This document shows positions 1-8,149 of a stretch of DNA of 64,000 nt, one piece after another (position 1 is the first letter of the stretch; each line of letters begins with the position of its first letter). The stretch is from Corynebacterium variabile (lineage in GTDB: Bacteria > Actinomycetota > Actinomycetes > Mycobacteriales > Mycobacteriaceae). The notes under the pieces are model-generated. The model made no database searches. It saw only the letters and a program-made list of their open reading frames with translations, and was not told the DNA's origin. The stretch is taken from contig NZ_BJNT01000020.1 in assembly GCF_006539825.1 (NCBI RefSeq), positions 1 to 64,000 of the forward strand, in the 5' to 3' direction. A program made the translations under genes and the position numbers.

Positions 1-2
1 AA

Positions 3-26
3 GAGATTCCGACCGGGGGTTCTGTC
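3..26. repeat. 24-bp copy of a terminator hairpin arm
   Basis: These 24 bases are identical to positions 3902-3925, which include the right arm of the hairpin terminator behind the tRNA-Ala gene. The matching left arm would lie outside the window. It sits 18 bp beyond the stop of the esterase gene (read on the minus strand), so it may be part of that gene's terminator or of another stable-RNA gene to the left. Confidence 0.5.
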
Positions 27-43
27 ATGCAGGGCACCTGCAC

Positions 44-1597
44 TCAGTTGTACAGCGCGGCCCACGCCTCCCGTCGCCCGGCCTGCGGGTCAGCCTCCAC
101 GGCACAGCCGCCGTCAGCGGCCCCGTCGAGCACGAGGACGCGGCGGAGGTCCGTCGAGTACCCGGGCCACCCCTCCCCCGGCTCACCGGTCCGGGCGAAT
201 GCCAGCCAGCGGTCCATGACCTGCCCGGTGAAGACCACATCCGGGTCGTCCGCGGACGCACCCTCGCTCTGCAGCACCGCACCCATCCGACCGAAGACGA
301 CAGGTACCTCGGCACCGTGGGACGCACCGAGCGCACCGAACCGCGGATCCGGGGACACGTGGTCGAAGCGGTAGAACCAGGTCGGAGCGACCGTCGCATG
401 GGCGTCCCCGACGACAGTGGCCGGGTACCAGAAGACCATGTCCCCGCCGGCCTGCGCCGAGGCCTCCGGTTCCGGGAAACCCGGGTACGCGGCGAACACG
501 GCGTCGGCGGCAGCGGACTCCCCCAGGGTCGCCCGCATGGTGTCCGGCAGGACAGGCAGGATCTCGCTGCCGGTGGCCTGGGCGGAGAGCAGGAAGGACA
601 GCCCTTCTGAGGCGTTCGTCCCGATGACAAGGGGGACCTGCGCCTGCCGCCCGGTGGCGAACGCCGCCAGCAGGGCCGCCGGCAGAGACTCCCCGTCCAC
701 GGTCGGACCGTAGATGAGCCGGCCCGGGTCCGTCGCCCCGGTCTCCGCAGCCAACCGGAGGGACGCGGCGAGCAGCACCTCGGCCGACATGTCGTGGAGG
801 GCGGCAGCGGCGGCGGCAGGGTCAGAACTCCCGGCGTCCCCGGTGCCCCCGGTGCCCCCGGTGACGATCTGCGCGAGGTGGGCGGCGTCCTTCGCATGGA
901 CGGAGGCAGGCGTACCTGCCACCGCCGGGGACTGCGCGATGACGCGGTGGAACAGCCCGTCAGCCTCCGGCATGCACATCAGTGACAGGACCGAGGAGCC
1001 GCCGGCGGATTCCCCGAACAGGGTGATATTCGTCGGATCGCCACCGAAGGCCGAGATATTGTCCCGCACCCACCGCAGTGCGGCGATCTGGTCGTGGAGT
1101 CCGGTGTTCGACTCGAGGGTGTGCTCCGGCGTGGACAGCGAGGACAGGTCGAGGAACCCCCAGGGTCCCACCCGGTAGTTCACGGTGACGACGACCACGT
1201 CGCCACGGGCGGCGAGGTGGCGTCCGTCGTAGTTGCGGGACGCACCGACAGTGAACGCACCGCCGTAGATCCACACCATCACCGGCAGGTCAGTCGCGTC
1301 CCCGGCCGGTCGGACGATGTTGAGAGTCAGGCAGTCCTCGTCGGTGACGCCGTGGTCCCCGACCCCTCCCATGGTCTCCGGCGCCGGGGGCTGCATCGGC
1401 GACGGACCCCAGGTGGTGGTCTCCAGCGGCTCATCCCGGTGGGCGGCCGGCTGCGGCCGACGGAACCGGAGTTCGCCGACCGGTGGCGTCGCATAGGGGA
1501 CGCCGTTCCAGGCGGTGGTCGCGCCCTGGCTCACGCCGGTGACCGGCCCTTCGGTGGTCTGGACGGTCAACTTGTCTGGCTGCGCGGTGCTGCTCAC
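44..1597 (-). CDS. Type-B carboxylesterase/lipase family protein
   Basis: A 517-residue alpha/beta hydrolase of the carboxylesterase type-B family, which hydrolyses carboxylic esters. The family signature EDCLTLNI lies at residues 87-94, the oxyanion-hole segment YGGAF near 111, and the nucleophile elbow FGESAGG puts the catalytic Ser near 197. The acidic residue (ASEGLSF) and histidine (GASHGAEVP) of the triad are visible further on. The length is usual for the family. There is no signal peptide, so it is probably cytoplasmic. It is read in the same direction as the two-component genes, 65 bp downstream of the kinase stop, and may be cotranscribed with them. The natural substrate cannot be read from the sequence. 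Confidence 0.9.
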   Translation of the reverse strand: MSSTAQPDKLTVQTTEGPVTGVSQGATTAWNGVPYATPPVGELRFRRPQPAAHRDEPLETTTWGPSPMQPPAPETMGGVGDHGVTDEDCLTLNIVRPAGDATDLPVMVWIYGGAFTVGASRNYDGRHLAARGDVVVVTVNYRVGPWGFLDLSSLSTPEHTLESNTGLHDQIAALRWVRDNISAFGGDPTNITLFGESAGGSSVLSLMCMPEADGLFHRVIAQSPAVAGTPASVHAKDAAHLAQIVTGGTGGTGDAGSSDPAAAAAALHDMSAEVLLAASLRLAAETGATDPGRLIYGPTVDGESLPAALLAAFATGRQAQVPLVIGTNASEGLSFLLSAQATGSEILPVLPDTMRATLGESAAADAVFAAYPGFPEPEASAQAGGDMVFWYPATVVGDAHATVAPTWFYRFDHVSPDPRFGALGASHGAEVPVVFGRMGAVLQSEGASADDPDVVFTGQVMDRWLAFARTGEPGEGWPGYSTDLRRVLVLDGAADGGCAVEADPQAGRREAWAALYN

Positions 1598-1662
1598 GGG
1601 GTCTCCTGTCGACTCTGACGATTACCTCACCAAAACTAGCAGCGATTGAACGCGGTTTCAGT

Positions 1663-3021
1663 CTATTCGCCCGGATCCGCCGGAAGGTCCACGGTGAACA
1701 CCGCGCCTGCACCGTCACCGGTACTGACCGACACCGTGCCGCCGTGCGCCTCCACCACGTCCCGGACGATGGCCAACCCCAGTCCACTGCCACCGGCATC
1801 CCGGGCACGCCCCTCATCCAGTCTGGTGAAGCGGTCGAAGATCCTCTCCCGGTCCTCCGGCGGCACACCCGCACCGTCGTCCGCGACAGTGAACTGCACC
1901 CGCTGACCCCGCTCGCTCGATTCACTGCGCACCCGCAGTGTGATGCGTCCTTCCGCATGTCGGGCGGCGTTATCGACGAGGTTGCGGACCACCCGGGCCA
2001 GCAGTCGGTCATTGCCCTCGACACGCCCCGGTCCGACGCCGGAGGTGTCGACCTCCACGGCGGCACCCGTCCCGCCACCCGACCGACGCAGCCGGTCGGC
2101 GTCCCGCAGGACCAGGTCATCGAGGTCCACCGGGGCGGTGGGAGGACGCTGCCCCTCATCGAGCCGGGCGAGCAGCAGCAGCCCCTCGACAAGGTCCTGC
2201 ATCCGCTCCCCTTCGGCGACGACGACCTCGCCGAGTTCGCCGGTGCTGACCGCCTCGGGGTGGGCGACGGCGAGTTCAGCGTACTGCCGCATCGTCGCCA
2301 GGGGCGAGCGCAGTTCATGGGAGGCGTCACTGACGAAGCGGTGCTGCACCGCCTGGGACTGTTCCAGCCGGCCGAGCATCCGGTTCATCGTCGCGGCCAG
2401 GGCACCGAGTTCGTCATCGCCGGCATCCACCCGACGGGACAGGTCCGAAGCCCCGATGCTGTCGACCTGCCGACGCAGCCGCTCCACCGGACGCAGGGCG
2501 CGACCGGTGACGACCCACACCACCAGCCCGACGAGGACAACCATCAGCGGCACAGCCACGACCAGCAGCACCGTCGTCGCCGAGACCGTGTCATCGACAT
2601 GCTCCATCGGACGGGCGACGGTCAGCGTCCCGGCGTCCGTGTCCTCCGTCGCGGCGAGCCAGGACTCGTCGTCGACGGTGACGGTCGTGGCGTCCTCCCC
2701 GTCGGTGCCGGCCAGTTCTGCCGCGTCCTCGTCGTTGACGACCTCCGTCCCGTCCCGGGTCTGCAGCCGGACGAGCAGATCATCGTCGATCCCGGCGACC
2801 ACCGCCTCCGCCCGGTCGGGGGCCGCCTCCAGCTGCGATTCCAGGGAGTCCAGATCCTGGTCCACGGATTCGGCGACCGAGTCGGTGAGTACCCGGCCGA
2901 GCACCGGCACCGCGATGACCGCGGCGACAATGAGGATGACGGCGACGAAGAGTGTCGCTCCGGCGGTGACGCGGGCACGGATCGAGCGCATCGGACGGAT
3001 TCCCCGGAGAAGCCTGCCCAT
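1663..3021 (-). CDS. Sensor histidine kinase of an OmpR-type two-component system
   Basis: A 452-residue membrane kinase. An N-terminal membrane segment (GATLFVAVILIV...) is followed by an extracellular sensor of about 120 residues, a second membrane segment (TTVLLVVAVPLMVVL), a HAMP linker, the dimerisation/phosphoacceptor helix FVSDASHELRSPL with its His, and a HATPase domain with the N box (NLVDNAARHA) and the G boxes DDGAGV and GSGLGLAI. I chose the ATG at 3021, one base after the response-regulator stop, although the frame is open upstream into the regulator gene: the protein from this ATG starts right before the first membrane segment. It is cotranscribed with the regulator. The signal is unknown. 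Confidence 0.92.
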   Translation of the reverse strand: MGRLLRGIRPMRSIRARVTAGATLFVAVILIVAAVIAVPVLGRVLTDSVAESVDQDLDSLESQLEAAPDRAEAVVAGIDDDLLVRLQTRDGTEVVNDEDAAELAGTDGEDATTVTVDDESWLAATEDTDAGTLTVARPMEHVDDTVSATTVLLVVAVPLMVVLVGLVVWVVTGRALRPVERLRRQVDSIGASDLSRRVDAGDDELGALAATMNRMLGRLEQSQAVQHRFVSDASHELRSPLATMRQYAELAVAHPEAVSTGELGEVVVAEGERMQDLVEGLLLLARLDEGQRPPTAPVDLDDLVLRDADRLRRSGGGTGAAVEVDTSGVGPGRVEGNDRLLARVVRNLVDNAARHAEGRITLRVRSESSERGQRVQFTVADDGAGVPPEDRERIFDRFTRLDEGRARDAGGSGLGLAIVRDVVEAHGGTVSVSTGDGAGAVFTVDLPADPGE

Positions 3022-3022
3022 G

Positions 3023-3700
3023 TCAGCCTCCGTTCCGGTCGAGTCGGTAGCCGGCGCCACGGACGGTTCCGATCGCGGCACGACCGAAAGGCCGGTCGAC
3101 CTTGGCCCGCAGATGGCCGATGTAGACCTCGACGATATTGGTGTCCCCGTCGAAGGAGCCGCCCCAGACATTGGCGAGCACCTCCTGTTTGGTGACGACC
3201 TCGCCGGCGTGGCGCAGCAGGAAGTCGAGCACGGCGAGTTCCCGGGCGGTCAGCGGGATCTCGGTGTCTCCGCGGAAGGCCTGACGGGCAGCCGGGTCGA
3301 GCCGTAGGTCTCCGGCGGTGAGGATCTCAGGGCGTCCGCGGGTGCCGCGGCGGACCATCGCCCGCAGCCGGGCGACGAGGACCGGGTAGGAGAAGGGCTT
3401 GGTGAGCCAGTCGTCGCCACCGGTGTCGAGCCCCTCGACCTCGTCCCATTCGCCGTCCTTGGCGGTGAGGAAGAGGACCGGGGTCCAGTTGCCGTCCTCG
3501 CGCAGCGCCTCGCAGACGCGGCAGCCGTTCATGCCGGGCATCATCACGTCGAGGACGATGGCGTCATAGTCGGCGTCGGAGGCCATGGCCAGGCCGGTCT
3601 CCCCGTCGTTGGCGACGTCGACGACCATGCCCTCAGCCTCAAGACCGCGTCGCACGCCGTCGGCGAGCCGCACCTCATCGTCCACCACCAGAATCCGCAT
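3023..3700 (-). CDS. OmpR/PhoB-family response regulator
   Basis: A 225-residue regulator with an N-terminal receiver domain (MRILVVDDEV; phosphoacceptor Asp51 in VLDVMMPG; conserved Lys in LFLTAKDG) and a C-terminal winged helix ending in VRGAGYRLD, typical of OmpR/PhoB proteins. The frame is open further upstream, but the ATG at 3700 gives the canonical receiver start. It is the first gene of the pair with the kinase. The upstream 100 bp face the tRNA-Ala gene on the opposite strand. A PepSY lipoprotein lies on the other side of the tRNA in the same orientation and may be functionally linked, since PepSY proteins are often found near such systems; that is inference. Confidence 0.93.
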   Translation of the reverse strand: MRILVVDDEVRLADGVRRGLEAEGMVVDVANDGETGLAMASDADYDAIVLDVMMPGMNGCRVCEALREDGNWTPVLFLTAKDGEWDEVEGLDTGGDDWLTKPFSYPVLVARLRAMVRRGTRGRPEILTAGDLRLDPAARQAFRGDTEIPLTARELAVLDFLLRHAGEVVTKQEVLANVWGGSFDGDTNIVEVYIGHLRAKVDRPFGRAAIGTVRGAGYRLDRNGG

Positions 3701-3803
3701 GACGATCAGTCTCTCACTTTCTGACCTGCTCATTTGGCAGGACACCACGGGGTGTTGTACCTTATCCCACGTTCGCAACGCGGTCTTCACGGGCCATCGT
3801 TAC

Positions 3804-3876
3804 GGGGCTATGGCGCAGCTGGTAGCGCACCACACTGGCAGTGTGGGGGTCAGGGGTTCGAGTCCCCTTAGCTCCA
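3804..3876 (+). tRNA. tRNA-Ala (anticodon GGC)
   Basis: The full cloverleaf can be drawn: acceptor GGGGCTA (3804-3810) pairs with TAGCTCC (3869-3875) with one G-U pair; D stem GCGC/GCGC; anticodon stem CCACA/TGTGG with loop CTGGCAG, so the anticodon is GGC at 3837-3839; T arm AGGGG-TTCGAGT-CCCCT. The discriminator is A3876 and no CCA is encoded, as is common in actinobacteria. Confidence 0.97.
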
Positions 3877-3885
3877 CAGAATCGG

Positions 3886-3921
3886 GAACCCCCGGTCGGA
3901 GGAGATTCCGACCGGGGGTTC
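3886..3921 (+). terminator. Hairpin terminator after tRNA-Ala
   Basis: A perfect 15-bp inverted repeat (3886-3900 and 3907-3921) with a 6-base loop lies 9 bp after the tRNA and a few bases from the stop of the minus-strand PepSY gene. It can therefore serve both converging transcripts. Confidence 0.85.
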
Positions 3922-3928
3922 TGTCGTA

Positions 3929-4570
3929 TCAGTCGTCCTGGTTCGCGCGCAGGATGTCTCCGGAGGACGCGTCGATGACGATGTCCCACTCCCGGGTGCC
4001 GTCGATGACGGTCGCATCCCACACGATGGTCCCGTTGTCCTGGTCCAGGTCGAGGGAGTCCAGGGTGCCGGGCTTCTCGGCGAGCGCGGCGTCGACGGCC
4101 TCGGCGGCGGTGACGGAGGGTGCCTCGCGCTGCTCGGCGTCCAGGTCAGTCGACTGCTCGCCGGTGACCTCACCGGTGGCATTGTCGACGGTCACCTCCA
4201 CACCCTTGCCGTCGGCGACGAGTGTGATCTCCCAGGCGCGACCGTCCTCCTCGTCGACTTCCACGGCGTAGGAGCCCGGCTTCGCGTCCAGTGCGGCCTC
4301 GAGGGCGCCGGCGGCGTCCACGGAGGAGCCGGTCGAATCGGTGCCGCCTGTGCTGCCCGCAGTATCCGAGCTGCCGGTGCCGTCGGACTGCGAGGTGGTC
4401 GTGGCGGCGGTAGAGTCCGACCCCGAGGCGTTGTCCGCGGGGGCCGACTGGGTCACGGTGACGGTCGATTTTGCGTCATCCGAATCGTCGCCGCAGGCGG
4501 CGAGCGCGCCGACGCTGAGGACGGATGCGGTCAGCGCCGCGAGGGTGGTGCGGATGTATCGGCTGTTCAT
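3929..4570 (-). CDS. Secreted lipoprotein with two PepSY domains
   Basis: A 213-residue protein with a signal peptide and lipobox (GALAAC, Cys near residue 25), then a Ser/Thr/Asp-rich linker and two PepSY repeats. Each repeat has the pattern AL..KPG....(D)L(D)..(E)(D)....WE..(V/I) and ends with VTVDNATGEV or IVIDASSGDI. PepSY domains are thought to act as inhibitors or binding modules at the cell surface. The ATG at 4570 is favoured by the strong GGAGGT site just upstream and places the signal peptide at the N terminus. Expected location: outer face of the membrane. Its partner is unknown; the nearby two-component system is the obvious candidate. Confidence 0.88.
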   Translation of the reverse strand: MNSRYIRTTLAALTASVLSVGALAACGDDSDDAKSTVTVTQSAPADNASGSDSTAATTTSQSDGTGSSDTAGSTGGTDSTGSSVDAAGALEAALDAKPGSYAVEVDEEDGRAWEITLVADGKGVEVTVDNATGEVTGEQSTDLDAEQREAPSVTAAEAVDAALAEKPGTLDSLDLDQDNGTIVWDATVIDGTREWDIVIDASSGDILRANQDD

Positions 4571-4683
4571 GGGGGTTACCTCCGGTGATCTGAGTGGGTG
4601 AATGCTGTTGTCCGTCATGCTACGGACGCCCCGCTGAACGCCACCTGAACGTGTCACTCCCGGCCAGACCCCCTGACGACAGA

Positions 4684-4724
4684 CTGACGGCCCCTCCCCC
4701 GGTCAGCGGGGAAGGGGCCGTCAG
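4684..4724 (-). terminator. Hairpin terminator of the DsbA-like gene
   Basis: A long GC-rich inverted repeat (CTGACGGCCCCT...AGGGGCCGTCAG) lies 24 bp after the stop of the DsbA-like gene and upstream of the PepSY gene. Confidence 0.75.
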
Positions 4725-4748
4725 CCTGCGTGCCTGGACCGGCGTCGG

Positions 4749-5495
4749 TTACTTCACGACATCGGGGACCCAGTCTGCCATCTGGGTCTGGGTGTCCATC
4801 TCCGGATCCTTCTGGAGCTGGAACTTCTCTCCGTCGACGTACAGGGAGGGAGTGCCCGTGTCATCGCCTTCCTTCTCCTTCAGCCTGTCCATGTTGGACT
4901 CCAGTACCGACTGGTACTTGTCGCCGACGGACTCGTCACGGATGGAGGCGACAGTGTCTTCGTCCACGCCGAGGTTCTCGGCAGCGTCCGCGAAATCACC
5001 GTAGTCATAACCGGAGATGTCCGTGCGGTTCATGAAGGCCCAGTCGTGGAACGCCCAGAACGCCTCGGCGTTGCCGGAGTCTGCGATGGCCATGGCCACT
5101 GCACCCGCGACGGTCGAATGTCCGCCCTCGCCGCCGTCCAGGAAGTTCACCGTGTTGTAGCGCATGGTGATCTTGCCGTCGTTGAGGGCGGCCTTCAGGG
5201 ACTCGTGGTCAGCAGTGACCAGGTCAGAACAGAAGTGGCAGCTGTAGTCCTCGTAGAGGTCTGCGACCGGTGCATCATCTGCGACAGCGTCGGAGGCGAG
5301 CACGATGTTGCCGTCTTCGACACCGACGGAGAAGTTGACGTTCTCAGCCGGGGCGAGCCCCTCATTGCCGGACTTGCTGTCGCGGCCCTGGATGACCACC
5401 ACGGCGATGACGACGACGGCGATCACGACGATCGCCACGAGTCCCCAGAGGAAGCCGTTGCTCTTCTCGTTCGGGGCCTTGATCTTCTGGCTCAC
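4749..5495 (-). CDS. DsbA-family (thioredoxin-fold) membrane-anchored oxidoreductase
   Basis: A 248-residue protein with one N-terminal membrane anchor (residues 14-36) and a thioredoxin-like domain. The active site is Cys86-His-Phe-Cys89 (DYSCHFCSD) and the cis-proline loop is GTPSLYVDG. Proteins of this type catalyse disulfide formation or exchange outside the membrane in actinobacteria. It starts at a GTG with an AGGA site 8-10 bases upstream. It is transcribed alone, with its own terminator. It is divergent from the chimeric fatty-acid-oxidation ORF, and the roughly 190 bp between them must hold both promoters. Confidence 0.9.
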   Translation of the reverse strand: MSQKIKAPNEKSNGFLWGLVAIVVIAVVVIAVVVIQGRDSKSGNEGLAPAENVNFSVGVEDGNIVLASDAVADDAPVADLYEDYSCHFCSDLVTADHESLKAALNDGKITMRYNTVNFLDGGEGGHSTVAGAVAMAIADSGNAEAFWAFHDWAFMNRTDISGYDYGDFADAAENLGVDEDTVASIRDESVGDKYQSVLESNMDRLKEKEGDDTGTPSLYVDGEKFQLQKDPEMDTQTQMADWVPDVVK

Positions 5496-5687
5496 CTGAA
5501 TCCTGCTCTTTCTTCGAATGCATGTGCCCGGTCAGCACTGCTGTACCAGCGTCCACCCTATCCCCCGGGACACGTCAACCACCAGACATGCGGGTCCTGT
5601 GAGCACAGTTGACAGGAAACCGTCAGCGGCAACCCCCCTCGGGGAGACCTCGCCCGCGCTATTCCCCTCGAAAGGATGTGAAAAGGA

Positions 5688-6524
5688 ATGGAACTGAACC
5701 ATACTTCAGGGATGACCTTCTCCACCCTGACTGTCGAGACCACCGATACCCACACGCTCGTCCGTCTCAACCGCCCCGAGATCCGCAACGCCGTCGACAA
5801 GGCCATGGTCGATGACCTGCACGCCGTCTGTGACGAGCTGGAAGACGATCCCCGCGTCCTCGTCATCACCGGTTGCGAGGTCGAGGGACGCAACAGTCCC
5901 AAGGGAATCTTCGCTTCCGGCGCGGACATCACCCAGCTGCGCGATCGGCGCCGGGCGAACGCACTGGCCGGCATCAGCTCCCGGATCATCGACCGCATCG
6001 CCACGCTCGCCATGCCGGTCATCGCCGCCGTCGACGACCTCGCCCAGGCTGTCGGTGAGGTCACCGGACACCCGGAGCGGATCTGCGGTCTGCACTTCTT
6101 CAACCCGGTGCCCGCATCGAAACTCATCGAGGTCATCATCGCGGACGCCTCCGCCAGGGAACTGCGTGAGCTGGCCCCGCAGTGGGTCACCGCGCTGGGC
6201 AAGACCCCGGTCGTGGTGAAGAACCGGCCCGGGTTCGCGTCCTCCCGACTGGGACTCGCCCTCGGACTCGAGGCGATGCGCATGGTCGAGGAGGGTGTCG
6301 CCTCTGCCGAGGACATCGACAACGCGATGACGCTGGGCTACAAGCACCCGGTGGGCCCGCTCGCGCTCACAGACATCGTCGGGCTGGACGTCCGCCTCGG
6401 TATCGCCGAATACCTCTCGGAGGAGCTGGGTGACCGCTTCACCCCGCCGCAGATCCTGCGCGACAAGGTCGCCGTCGGGGAGCTGGGCCACAAGTCCGGC
6501 AAGGGCTTCTACGACTACAACTGA
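5688..6524 (+). CDS. Chimeric ORF: N-terminal half of a crotonase joined to the C-terminal part of a 3-hydroxyacyl-CoA dehydrogenase
   Basis: The 278-residue product is made of two incomplete enzymes in one frame. Residues 9 to about 117 match the N-terminal half of an enoyl-CoA hydratase (VRLNRPEIRNAV; oxyanion-loop motif FASGADITQL; PVIAAVDD). From about residue 118 the sequence is the middle and C-terminal part of 3-hydroxybutyryl-CoA dehydrogenase (HFFNPVPASKLIEVI; VVVKNRPGF; HPVGPLALTDIVGLD; KSGKGFYDYN). The crotonase GG(G)xEL segment and the whole GxGxxG Rossmann domain of the dehydrogenase are missing. An in-frame deletion between two adjacent genes, with the junction near 6039, explains this best. 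Neither activity should remain, so it may be a pseudogene that is still open. Start is ATG 5688 or 5712. Confidence 0.8.
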   Translation: MELNHTSGMTFSTLTVETTDTHTLVRLNRPEIRNAVDKAMVDDLHAVCDELEDDPRVLVITGCEVEGRNSPKGIFASGADITQLRDRRRANALAGISSRIIDRIATLAMPVIAAVDDLAQAVGEVTGHPERICGLHFFNPVPASKLIEVIIADASARELRELAPQWVTALGKTPVVVKNRPGFASSRLGLALGLEAMRMVEEGVASAEDIDNAMTLGYKHPVGPLALTDIVGLDVRLGIAEYLSEELGDRFTPPQILRDKVAVGELGHKSGKGFYDYN

Positions 6525-6721
6525 CGGCCGGGCGGAGTGAGCAGTCCCGGCATCCGCCGGGCGACAACCGGGGTCAGCCGCGGCACGAGCACAAGCACCG
6601 TCGCGGTGGTGACCACGAGTCCCAGTGCCAGCCCGGACAGCGCGTCGTGGACGTAATGCACGCCTGAGGCGACCCTGCTGAACGCCTCCACCGCCGCCAG
6701 CCCGCCGGACCGGGCCGACGA
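6515..6721 (-). pseudogene. C-terminal relic of a PAP2-family phosphatase
   Basis: Read on the minus strand, this stretch encodes AAVEAFSRVASGVHYVHD followed by ALSGLALGL, the third signature of PAP2 (acid phosphatase type 2) membrane proteins with its conserved His and Asp, then one hydrophobic helix and a stop at 6515-6517. The N-terminal part with the KXXXXXXRP and SGH motifs is absent, and the frame upstream is not convincing. The relic overlaps the 3' end of the chimeric ORF by 10 bp. I see no other gene between 6722 and 6913. Confidence 0.6.
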
Positions 6722-6913
6722 GCCGCCGCGCCCGCAGCAGCGCCTTACCGAGTCCGACAGGGGACGCCGACGGGACCGTGGTCACGGTGGAGACGACTGT
6801 GCCGCCGGGATGGAGGGGGGTGTGGTCCGTACTGAAGCGACCCGTGTGTGAACCCGTGGCGGGACAGGCCAGGCGGCGTCCTCCGATGAGACGAACCGAC
6901 CTCCGCAGGCAGC

Positions 6914-8149
6914 TCAGTCGACTGTCCGGTCACGTCCGGCGAGAAGACCCGCCACCACCAGGCATCCGGACAGCACGAGCAGGACGGCCATCGGCGGCGT
7001 CCACGATCCGGTCGCATCGTGCAGGGCACCGACGGCGACCGGTCCCACCGCCGCGAGGATGTAGCCGAGGCTCTGCGCCATACCGGACAGGGATGCTGCG
7101 GTCCGGTGTGACCGGGCGCGCATCCCGAACAGCGACAGGGCGAAGACTATCGAAGATCCGCCACCGATACCGGCGACACACGCCCACACCACCGTGGCAC
7201 CCGGCGCGAGCATGATCCCCAGGTTCGCTACCACCAGGACCAGCGCGATGCATGCACCGAGCACCTGCTGGTTGCGCAGCCGGGCCAGCAGTGCCGAGCA
7301 GCCGAGACTGCCGCCGATGCCGAAGATGCTGAACAGCACAAGGTGCAGGCCGGCAGTGGTGTCGCTGATGCCGGCGTCCTGTTCGATCGAGGGAAGCCAG
7401 GTGATGAGCACGTAGTAGTTGGTGGACTGCAGGCCCATGAACGCGGCGACCTGCCAGGCCAGCAGGGAGCGCCACAGCGGAGGACCGGGATGGACAGCGT
7501 GCCCGGTGTCCGTCGGCACGAGGCCAGGAGCGTCCGTGGCCTCCTCCGTCGTCTCTCCAGCCTCCCGCCACATCAGCGGCAGCAGGACGCCGACCGCGAT
7601 CAGGGCCATCCCAGCCCACATGGCGGCCGGGAGCCGCCAGCCCAGCCCGGAGAGTCCGGCGACCGGCACCGCAACACCGGAGGCCACGGCGGCGAATCCG
7701 GACTGCGCCGCGGAATAGGCGCCGGTGACCTGGCCGATCTTCGTCGGGAAGTCGCGCTTCACCCAGGAGGGCAGCACCACGTTGAGCACCGCGATCGCAA
7801 CACCGATGAGCAGCGTGCCGACCCACAGCAGCACGGTCGGCGGGGTGGAGCGGACAACGAGTCCGACGGCGAGGACACCCAGTGCCGCGGCGATGGTGCG
7901 CTCCAGGCCCAGTCGGAGTGCGACCCGCGGCACGAACGGGGATACCACGGCGAACGCCAACAGCGGAAGGCTGACCAGGAAGGACGCAGCGGAGGATGAG
8001 AGTCCCAGGTCGTCACGGAGGTTGTTGAGGACCGGACCGACAGTGGTGAGGGCGGCGCGGAGGTTCCCGGCGACGAGCAGGATGCCGGCGATGATCAGGG
8101 TGGTGGGCGCGTGGCGGCGGATGGTCGGAACCGTCGTGTCGGCAGTCAC
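6914..8149 (-). CDS. CynX/NimT-family MFS transporter
   Basis: A 411-residue major facilitator with 12 predicted membrane segments. The N-terminal RRHAPTTLIIAGILLVAGNLRAALT and the segment SWVKRDFPTKIGQVTGAYS are typical of the CynX/NimT (2-nitroimidazole/cyanate) subfamily. The start is GTG, overlapping the stop of the upstream GntR-family gene by four bases (GTGA), so the two are translationally coupled and the transporter is probably controlled by that regulator. The substrate cannot be inferred from the sequence. Confidence 0.9.
   Translation of the reverse strand: MTADTTVPTIRRHAPTTLIIAGILLVAGNLRAALTTVGPVLNNLRDDLGLSSSAASFLVSLPLLAFAVVSPFVPRVALRLGLERTIAAALGVLAVGLVVRSTPPTVLLWVGTLLIGVAIAVLNVVLPSWVKRDFPTKIGQVTGAYSAAQSGFAAVASGVAVPVAGLSGLGWRLPAAMWAGMALIAVGVLLPLMWREAGETTEEATDAPGLVPTDTGHAVHPGPPLWRSLLAWQVAAFMGLQSTNYYVLITWLPSIEQDAGISDTTAGLHLVLFSIFGIGGSLGCSALLARLRNQQVLGACIALVLVVANLGIMLAPGATVVWACVAGIGGGSSIVFALSLFGMRARSHRTAASLSGMAQSLGYILAAVGPVAVGALHDATGSWTPPMAVLLVLSGCLVVAGLLAGRDRTVD

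Noticed and set aside
25..897. Long Arg/Pro-rich open frames overlapping the esterase
   Set aside because: They are frame shadows of a GC-rich gene; the esterase frame has clear catalytic motifs and the others have none.
1744..3307. Long plus-strand open frames across the two-component genes
   Set aside because: They are antisense to well-supported kinase and regulator genes and read as His/Asp/Arg-rich low-complexity sequence.
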